DNA of 64,000 nt from Manduca sexta. Its lineage: Eukaryota > Arthropoda > Insecta > Lepidoptera > Sphingidae. The stretch covers positions 9,664,391-9,728,390 of the forward strand of contig NC_051118.1 of NCBI RefSeq assembly GCF_014839805.1. Reading direction: 5' to 3'. Below are positions 55,745 to 64,000 of this stretch, piece by piece; the first letter of the stretch is position 1; every line of letters starts with the position of its first letter. The notes under the pieces are model-generated. The model did not search any database, was not told the DNA's origin, and saw nothing but the letters and a program-made list of their open reading frames with translations. The translations under genes were made by a program, and so were the position numbers.

Positions 55745-56394
55745 AAATGAACTTAGGACGGTGTAATGATGAGCTAGCAATAACCGTTGAAACGTATGTG
55801 AAAATAGCAAAGCTTATCCGCGCACGTATTTCCGCGAGTGCTGAGCTCATTTCCGTTTCCTGCGAGATTTACTCGCGAAGGAGCGGCGGATCTCGGATAC
55901 AAGTGTTACTCGCGCGGATACCGCGGCGGATATCCGACTTTAGATCCGATAAACGAAATGTTTCGGTTGATGTGCGAAGAAAAACCGAATCGTAATTTTC
56001 GTTTGTATTATCGTGAATGAATAATGGATGTCACCGTGACGTCGGCTTAGAGTGTTGAAGAGTGGGTTCCTCAGGAATGTTAGTTCGGAGAAATGCATTA
56101 ATACCATCTCATTAGAGAAGCAATAACTGAATCTCTCCTAGCTGAGTTTCAGCCAAGACGGTCAATCTCAAGGAGATTAGGAAGGTACGCAGTAGATATT
56201 ATAGTGCACCAGTATGTGCGCAATACATAAGTACATTCTCTATTTCTTTATTCACATAATCTGGTGAGACAGTAATTCGACATGACAGGAGAGAGATCAG
56301 GTACAGGATAGACGGCTTTACATGCTTTCTGGAGCACGGGAGTCACAGCGCCATGTTCCTGACTCCGAAATGCGACTAAGTTATTTTGACAATA
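55745..56394. other. Non-coding DNA with a GC-rich patch
   Basis: The GC-rich patch at 55810-55960 gives an 82-codon frame without recognisable features; it is left unannotated. Confidence 0.3.
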
Positions 56395-56502
56395 GAAAGA
56401 CCCGGTCATAATTATTTTCGGCCCGATATTCAATCCCAGAACCTCAGCATGGTGGTCGTACTCGTACCGCATACACATTACCACTACGCCACCGAGGCAG
56501 TT
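56395..56502 (-). repeat. SINE family C head (inverted)
   Basis: It contains ATTCAATCCCAGAACCTC and ACCACTACGCCACCGAGGC. Confidence 0.5.
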
Positions 56503-56604
56503 AGTAAGGCTAAGTAAGAGGGTACTGAGTCTTGAGATGGCAATATCATAGGAGTCCTCAGTAAAACACCTATTTTAGTTAATAATCTCTTGAATTGTTT
56601 TTAT

Positions 56605-56790
56605 ACTAGCAAAGCAAAGTGACCACTGCATCTGAGGGTAAGTGGAGGGTCCAATAGAATGTCGATTAGCCCTCGACAGTCGGCACAACTATGCCGGCCT
56701 GCTAGAACCACTTATACGCAGGCTGATCCCGACACATTTGTCATTGAAACACGTGGGCCACTATGGCAGGTTTTAACACCTTGTGTATTT
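56605..56790 (-). repeat. Retroposon family E
   Basis: An inverted copy with GGTCCAATAGAATGTCGATT and GGCAGGTTTTAACACCTTGT. Confidence 0.5.
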
Positions 56791-56794
56791 GATC

Positions 56795-58115
56795 TCTCCC
56801 TCCTATCCCACAACCTCCCTTACCTTTCAGGAACGCCACGGTTGCTATGCCGGGGGATCGCCTGTACACTATTAGCAGGGTACACCCAGTGATAACGATG
56901 GCGCTCCACAAAAAAAAAACACGTTGTGTACGACGGTTGTCGCTATCCGCGCGTATATACCTACCAACAGTAAAATAAATAATAACTTTTATATAAAAAC
57001 TAGGTTTTGTTCGTAACTTCTCCTATGCATGTCCTTTTATAGAACAAAAGTTCAACAAACTTTTCTGTATCATTATCAGTAGTCATTTGAAGTCCACTGC
57101 TGAACATCATAAAGGTCACAGGATCACGCTGGATGCAGGCCTTTTGACAGCTATATCTGGAAATCTCTAGAGAAGCCCTATGTTCATCAATGTTCCATTT
57201 AATTGTGCCAAATTTTGCCAAATCCTAAGAGACCATTTTAAGAAATCTTCGGTATCACAAGCTGTTCCTAAAGTACAATTCCCAAAATGCTAATGACAAA
57301 CTTCAACTGGAATAAGCGACCTTAACTCTAACTTTAATTTCGAAATTCAAATCTAAAAACAAACAGGAAGTGACGCAAAACATCCCTCTCGGGAGGTAAT
57401 CATAATAATTAATTGGGCACTCAACTCTGTGAAGTAAACGTCGACAGTAGGTCAACGTTCTATTTTAATTAGATTTTGTTTCCAACTATGAAACTTTTGA
57501 AGTTATTTAAAGCAGTAGTTTTTAAATAAATGTTGTTCATACATATTTTAAAAGAGCGCTTTGAAATATGAAATATCATTAGTCTAATGACGTGCTGCTT
57601 CAAACCGTGAGTTAAAAGTTCGATTCCCAGTTTGTAACTAGTATGTTGTATTTATGCTCGATAAGACTATGGCTTTACTTTATGTTACCTCATGAAATGA
57701 GAATGAGATCAACAAAACGTACGAGCACTGTTTGCATCTATTTTATGTTATAGGGCAAACCAGCATATATCACAAGGCATAGAGATGTGTTGCCAGCCTT
57801 TTAGGCATGCTCTGCTTATCCCATAAAAGCCGTAAGTTTATGTATATAAGACAAAGTCGTCAGTATGTTTGTTTAGAACTTCAAACAATAAATTAAACAA
57901 TATTGCGTTGCTCTGAAACCAAAGAAACAACAATTAATATTTAATTATTTAAGTTGTCAGTTCCTTTTTACAATATTTTATGAAATTATATTTTCTATCT
58001 ATTTGCTGAATCACTTTTCGTCAAATGTCAACCAACCATTTTACCGACCGTATTATTTACTACATAATAAGGCTATTTTTCCGTGACACGCGTAATGTCA
58101 TGTAACTGTCATGTA
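56795..58115. other. AT-rich DNA with one degraded SINE
   Basis: Nothing else recognised. Confidence 0.3.
57598..57845 (+). repeat. Heavily diverged SINE family C-like sequence
   Basis: Only the B-box-like AAAAGTTCGATTCCCAG, the TATAGGGCAAACCAGC stretch and TATCCCATAAAAGCCGTAAG recall the family. Confidence 0.25.
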
Positions 58116-58116
58116 G

Positions 58117-58295
58117 CTGGGCCCTTATTCTGTATGATAGTGTAAACGCGTAACGCGGCCGTGTCATGTTATCTTCGAGAAATGTGCGTGGAATGGTATT
58201 CTGTAAGCCAAATTTCTATAGTCCTAAACATGATGCGTTGTGTTACGTACTTCTTACGCACTGTTAAAATAACGTGCGGGATAGAGAATAAGGAG
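58117..58295 (-). mobile_element. MITE, family F (inverted copy)
   Basis: It starts CTGGGCCCTTATTCTGTATG and ends GCGGGATAGAGAATAAGG; it is the reverse complement of the copies at 7997 and 19057. Confidence 0.65.
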
Positions 58296-58299
58296 AATG

Positions 58300-59440
58300 T
58301 TTGCCGGCAAACATTCCGCTGGTAAATGGGTTAAGAACTCAAAGGATTTACAGACAAGGGAATGGATGTCCTTTACATGTATATAAATATAATTTTTAGT
58401 TATTTAATAACAATATGGCATGTTAAGTTATTTAATATCCCATTCTAAAAATATAGTATCGTTAACCTCCCTCACAAAAGGACAACAAAAGAACTCCTAA
58501 AATAACAATAACTCGCAGACACATAACCATTCAATCAGCGTTGATCTACTGTCTGTCGCTTAACAGCGTCGTTTCCGTCGTTCATTCAATGAACGAACAA
58601 AAAGGAACGAATAATGGATTTCATTTAAACTTGATTGGCCTTGATGACAGTTTATAGCGCATTCTAAAATCTAGGACATTTGAAATTGGCATTTAGCTTT
58701 AGGGACCAATTTGAATCAGAGCCTAGCCCTGTATTTGGTTTATTTAGCTTCAGGGAGAGATTAAAATAAATTGAAGTTCAAGGATTGTGATGTAATTAGT
58801 TTACCAAAACGTTATCCGTGATAGTATCACTATTAGAATGTGAATTACTAAAAAATGGAAATAGTTCCATACATTTATTGAAATTTTACTCAAAGGTAAC
58901 ATTGGTTTATGAATACAGCCCATAATGTATTCACTAAATATTCATAATTTACAAATAACGGATATCGGACAGGCGTCTTATAAATTCTTGCGAAATTTCG
59001 TCGTATTTTAAACCGTATTTCTATATATTAACAAGATTTACGGAATTTAGGGTTTCGTGGACGAGTATCTGAATCTATGTTGCTATGCGACGGTTGGTAG
59101 TAAACATTTTTAGTAAAATTCAATCTTAATAAAAAAAAATTATAACACACAAACGCTCCTCTTCAAATACTATCTCATTTTTGACAGCATGTTATATAAT
59201 CGTGTAAACAAAATGTAAATCCGTTATTGACCTTAAGATATGTCTATCACTCAATATACCATGGTCTATATGTGTACCTAATTTCATCTAAATCCGTTCA
59301 GTGATTCTTATGTTTACTTCTAACACCAAATACACATCAGAAACTTGAAAGTTATTTTTTTTGAACATAATCCTACATCTGTAAGCCTGGCAAGGGCTGG
59401 TTTGACATCAATGATTATGAAATGATAAAATTAGTATAAA
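58300..59440. other. AT-rich DNA, nothing recognised
   Basis: No repeat family or exon seen. Confidence 0.3.
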
Positions 59441-59444
59441 AAAA

Positions 59445-59770
59445 GCGGCGATAGCCTAGTTGGTTGTGGAACGAACTGCCGAGACGAATGTCCGCAGGCT
59501 CAAATCCCAAGGACACACACCTCTGACTTTACTAAAAAATTATGTGTGTATTCTTTGTGAATTATCGCTTGCTTTAACGGTGAAGGAAAATATCATGAGG
59601 AAACCTGCATACCTGAGAAATTCTCTATAGGAACTTTCGAGGGTGAGTGAAGTCTACAAATCCGCACTGGGCCAGCATAGTGGACTAAGGCCTAATCCCT
59701 CTCAGAAGTAGAGGAGGCCCGTGTCCAACAGTGGGACAGTATATAATACAGGACTGATATTATTATTATT
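59445..59770 (+). repeat. SINE family B, full length, with target duplication
   Basis: The head is GCGGCGATAGCCTAGTTGG and the tail TACAGGACTGATATTATTAT. AAAATTAGTAT occurs just before (59427-59437) and just after (59772-59782). Confidence 0.7.
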
Positions 59771-59782
59771 TAAAATTAGTAT

Positions 59783-60036
59783 GCCTCGGTGGCGTAGTTG
59801 TATTGCATGTCCGGTACAATAGCGCTCTGAGGTCCTGGGTTCGAATCCCGGGTCGGGCAAAGTGATATTTGGGTTTTTCTGCTCAGTATCAGCCCGGAGT
59901 CTGGAATTTGTGCCCGATATGGCGATAGGCTCGCCCCCTATCACATCATGGGACGAAACATACTTGGCGAAAAGTGGGTGCCCTAGTTGCGCCTCTGCAT
60001 ACCCCTTCGGGGAGAAATGCGTGATGTTATGTATGT
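59783..60036 (+). repeat. tRNA-derived SINE, family C, full length, same target as the preceding SINE
   Basis: The head GCCTCGGTGGCGTAGTTG resembles a pol III A box, and GGGTTCGAATCCCGGG is a textbook B box. The body is AAAGTGATATTTGGGTTTTT through CCCCTTCGGGGAGAAATGCG. A near copy of the target, AAAATAAGTAT, follows at 60038-60048. Confidence 0.72.
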
Positions 60037-60560
60037 TAAAATAAGTATGATTTGTAAGCCTAGTGAGGATTCATTTATTAATGATTAACATTGATTCTTG
60101 AATTTGCATTTTAAATAATCTATGAACCAATCTTTCCTACTACAGAACCCTTTAGCGATAACTAACGCACTCCTACAAATTTCTTTGGACAAATTACACG
60201 CTCTAATTCCCAGCGCGGGATGAATTCTAATAACGAGGTGACACATTTGTTTGAGACGTCTACTCTGGGAGAATCTTATTGAACAGTAAAGAACTGTGTG
60301 AGCCTTTTCGAATGTAAATTTTTAGTCTAAATTAAAGGATATTTAATTTATTTTTTAATAACGTTTTTAGGGATTTCATTAACCTTTTAAACAGATTAAG
60401 CGTTTAATTTCTTTTTAACTTACATTAAAAAAGTAGGTTCAGAATTCAGCAGATTTTTTATAAAGCTTCATGAGGACTAGTTAGTAAAATGATTGCATGC
60501 TATTATAGTGAGTCCTGGCTGTACAGCAATCATAAATGAATTACAATAAAGACTAGTTGA

Positions 60561-60852
60561 TAGTTTTTATTGCTTTGAATGACGAGACGAGCCTTTCGTA
60601 ATGATAAGCGATACGACCGCCCATAAACAATAAAAATGCCATCCAACATCTTGAATTACAAAGTATTGTTTGGTATTCCACTACGCCCGCCATCCTGAGA
60701 CATGATATGTTAAGTCTCATGTCGAGTAGTTACTGGCTACAATGTCCTTCAAACTAGAACACAACAGTGACTACAAACTGCTGTTTGGCGGCAGACATAG
60801 ACATTGCGTTGGTACCCAGGCGGACTCTCGCCTATGAGAAACATACTAGTAA
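60561..60852 (-). repeat. Retroposon family D
   Basis: An inverted copy with TATTGCTTTGAATGACGAGA at the poly-A side and GGCGGACTCTCGCCTATGAG at the other end. Confidence 0.6.
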
Positions 60853-61787
60853 ATTTACCAATTTTTTAAACTTATTTTCACGCATTGTACCAGACATAAC
60901 AGAGTCAAACCAGATGCCATTCTTTGCATATTTGACAGCTGACATGACAACGGCGCAGGCAAACAAGTCATGCTACAAAAATAAACCGTAATCTCTTGCT
61001 AGTCGTGCGAGTTTTGTGAGTCATTGTTTTGTGGTTTAGCAATTTTTATAGCGCTGCAGTTATAACCACGTGGTCTCCACTGGATACAGACCTAAAGAAT
61101 GTAGTGGGAGAGAAAGAAAATGACGTAAGTTACAAGATGGGAGGAGGTAAATGGTGTGGCTTTACGTTCCGATAGATGCTTACTAAAAGGTATATGCATT
61201 ATACTATATTATACACTGGTAGGTATGCGTAAAACCGCCTGGATAGCTACCACCGCAATGTCTATTTCTACCGCCAAGCACCAGTATGCATGCACCGGAG
61301 ATTAAGGTGGCAGCATGGACTTGATGGTGGAGGCACATAAATTCTTCGAACTAACCGTCAGTTTCATGGAAGATGTAAAAATGAAATAGTGTCAGTTAGT
61401 TATTTTCATTTGTGTCGGACGCGATTACCATCTGCGCTGCCTTAATATAAACATTCTAATTTATAACAGCTCTGTAATAGTCATTAAGGCTCTTATCTCC
61501 GCTTTGAGTTAAGTAAAATGTTGCTAAAATATATTTTCTTGACAATTAAAACCGGCTTATACGTCATAACTTCGCTTCAGAAGCCGAAAAAGTGAACGCT
61601 AGAGCGATAATCCGCTAAGCAGTGGCTTTGCGGCTTCCCTCAGGACGCAATTTGCGGGATTCCCGTACTCCCGTCTGCTCTGACGGGATTAGATGGTTTC
61701 TTTCGCTTACACGAGATTTATATGTAGAACAGTTTTTGTAAAAGGTTTGTGGTTCGGAGCGGTAGTGGGAGAGTGGATATATGTTCC
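60853..61787. other. Non-coding DNA
   Basis: A short family D trace lies near 61240-61290 (ACCACCGCAATGTCTATTTC); nothing else. Confidence 0.3.
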
Positions 61788-61955
61788 ATATCTTTTTTTT
61801 TTTTTTTAAGAGCATGGCAAAGTTACTTCACTGCACCTGATGGTAAGTGAAATGAGGTTCAATAGAATGTCGTCTAACGAGAGATGATTATCCCTCGACA
61901 GTTGACACAATTATGCCGGCCTATTGGAACCGGATATACAATGCAGGTACATATC
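61788..61955 (-). repeat. Retroposon family E with poly-T (A-tail) at 61792-61807
   Basis: An inverted copy: a run of T at the start, then ACTGCACCTGATGGTAAG and ACACAATTATGCCGGCCTAT. Confidence 0.55.
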
Positions 61956-62711
61956 GACATTCGGTAGGATAATGACTTACATGACTTTTATTTGCAACAT
62001 TGAGATTTACTCATGCTTGGAATGAGCACAGTTTTCTCGATTTTTTGGACTTGCCGACTGTCAATATCAACACGCCGTTTCTCTCTTTTCAGGGGTAGGA
62101 AGAGGTCTACAATATCTACGTTTTGCCAGAAAGGTTAGGTCCCATGAAATAATGTTGTCTCTGAAGCCATTTATGGCACACCCAATAATAATTAAAACTA
62201 GGTCGAAATTTTATACAGACTTAAACAGGTTCAAAGCATTCGTGAGATAAAATCATAGCTTGCTTATTCCGCAGAACTTCTAGAGTTCGGAATAATAACC
62301 AAGTTTCCGACACTTCTAAAGTTGTGACAGCGCTGCTGCCGACCCACTTATGTATAGGCATGATGATATACCTTTATATATCCTACTTGGTAGTGCTGGC
62401 GCTTTCGCATGCGTGAAAACGCCTTCCCGAAAAAAAAAGACATAAAAATGCATTGTTTCCATTAGGAGCTCAATACTGGGATAAAAATTTACCTATATAT
62501 TAATTCAGGACATGGTCTATCAAGGTGCCAAATTTCATTCAAATCTGTTTATTTTTTTTACGTTTATGTGTAACAAACATCCAAACGTTATTACAAACGA
62601 GCGAATACAAAAAAAATATCCTGCCAAAGGCATCTTTATTAGACGAGCTCGTAGGTCACCTGATCATTAGTGACCATCTTCTATTAACAACAATTGACAA
62701 CTACTTACATA

Positions 62712-62878
62712 ATAAGACTTAACATCTCATGTCTCAGGATGGCGAGCGCAGTGGAATACCAAACAATATTTTGTAATTCAAGGTGTTGAATGGTGTTTCT
62801 ATTATTTATGGGCGGTCGTATCGCTTACCATCAGGCGAAAGGTAAGCTCGTCTCGTCATTCAAAGCAATAAAAAAAAC
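62712..62878 (+). repeat. Retroposon family D, 5'-truncated
   Basis: It contains AGGATGGCGAGCGCAGTGG and ATGGGCGGTCGTATCGCTTA, ending CAAAGCAATAAAAAAAACA. Confidence 0.55.
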
Positions 62879-64000
62879 AATTGACAGTTTTAAGTGCTGA
62901 TGAAAACTATCTATCATTTACATAAAAATTCTTTTTTTTATCACGTAGGCGAACAAAGTTGCACTTATGATACGTCAAAACAAAGCATAAGAAAAATTAT
63001 TATTATTTCTAAACAACTATTAAAATTCCTTATATAACTATGGACATTTTAAATTGGGGATAAAATTTATAATAAAGACAAGGTACAAACCGGAGTAACC
63101 AGCTCGGGCTGGCAAGTAGGGGGAAATAGAAGGGTAACGCGTCGCAATCTTCGGCGGCGAGGACATGAGCCCTAACCTAGCTAACCTACCAGCCTTTCAC
63201 TAGCTATGTGAATATTAAATATGAATATTAAAGGTCACTTTTATAAACGAAGAACAAAACACTATTACGGAAAAGTATTTTAATCCAAACACTTGCATTC
63301 AGCCAAGCTTCATTATAATGTATTTTATTTCACAAAAATATTGTAATGGAAGGGACGTGATTAGACATACGCGAGGGAATTTAATTTTATAAATCCGTGA
63401 TGGTGGGTTGCAAAAAGAGTTTTGTATCTGATAAAATTTTTGACAAAGGATCAATTTTCTTATAATAATTAAAGTAACAAGATTAGAACATAACAATTAT
63501 GTTTTTATGTAAATATAATTATAAAACAAAATTATATAATATTGAATATATTATAATATAAATTTATGTAAAGAAATTTGTTTTCTTAACCCCAGAATAT
63601 CCAAAGAATGTAATATATGGCAATACAGACGGGCAACACACCACAAAATCTGTATGTATCTAGAATTCTACTTAATCTGAAAATAGACAATTTTATAAGA
63701 ACGATTATTATAACCGTTTATGGACTGGACTTGATAGGTCGCTCATAAATCGAGCCCCAAAATTACATTTTGTTAGGCACCAAGTTTACAACTCTTACTC
63801 ACGGTATTTAATGATTTATGAACCTTTATGAAAATGTCTTTCTATCCAATGATAAGAAAAAGATGGAAGTATTAATTGTTCATTTGTCTATAACAGCACT
63901 TGATTTGCACCCTGTTCTATCCAAAAACTAAAATCTAGTTGGCGTACTTTGGGGGTCATGGTGCCCTGATATATCTTAATCCCACCCTGTCCGTGTATGG
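62879..64000. other. AT-rich window end, nothing recognised
   Basis: No exon or repeat family identified. Confidence 0.3.

Noticed and set aside
59800..59860. tRNA-like segments with A and B boxes (also 48510, 16440, 59445)
   Set aside because: They are SINE heads with SINE bodies attached; the cloverleaf is incomplete, so they are not called tRNA genes.

Overview
This window looks like intron-rich, AT-rich nuclear DNA of an insect, most probably a moth or butterfly (Lepidoptera). The reasons are the interspersed repeats: two tRNA-headed SINE families, Helitron-like sequences starting near ACTAGCTTTTGCCCGCGG, BEL/Pao and Copia LTR elements and Penelope-like remnants. The one host gene found is a multi-exon secreted-type chymotrypsin-fold protein. 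The species cannot be named from the sequence alone.

Layout. Positions 1-640 hold a Helitron-like repeat. Positions 1.1-7.9 kb hold the host gene, on the + strand: a serine protease homolog in at least seven coding exons whose splice phases all agree. All three catalytic-triad positions are substituted (His to Ala, Asp to Asn, Ser to Ala), while the six structural cysteines remain, and the last exon adds a Thr/Pro-rich tail. The signal-peptide exon was not found. Positions 8-24.9 kb are non-coding DNA packed with repeats: MITEs, SINEs, a 5'-truncated LINE with a 15-bp target duplication, Penelope-like pieces and Helitron-like arrays. One Helitron-like copy carries a perfect heat-shock element.

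Positions 24953-31185 hold a complete-ended BEL/Pao element with near-identical 870/871-bp LTRs and a 5-bp target duplication (ATTAT). Its Pol is an in-frame deletion derivative: protease, reverse transcriptase and RNase H are joined to the post-integrase domain, and the integrase core is missing. Gag carries one in-frame stop. The copy appears to be a recently mobilised non-autonomous element.

Positions 31-50 kb are again a repeat mosaic with no supported host gene. Positions 50571-55056 hold a Copia element on the minus strand. Its two 178-bp LTRs are almost identical, but its single gag-pol reading frame is broken by about eight small indels. A long (TA)n run follows it. Positions 55-64 kb are Penelope-like, SINE, MITE and other repeat copies in otherwise unremarkable DNA. 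No rRNA, CRISPR array or functional tRNA gene was seen.
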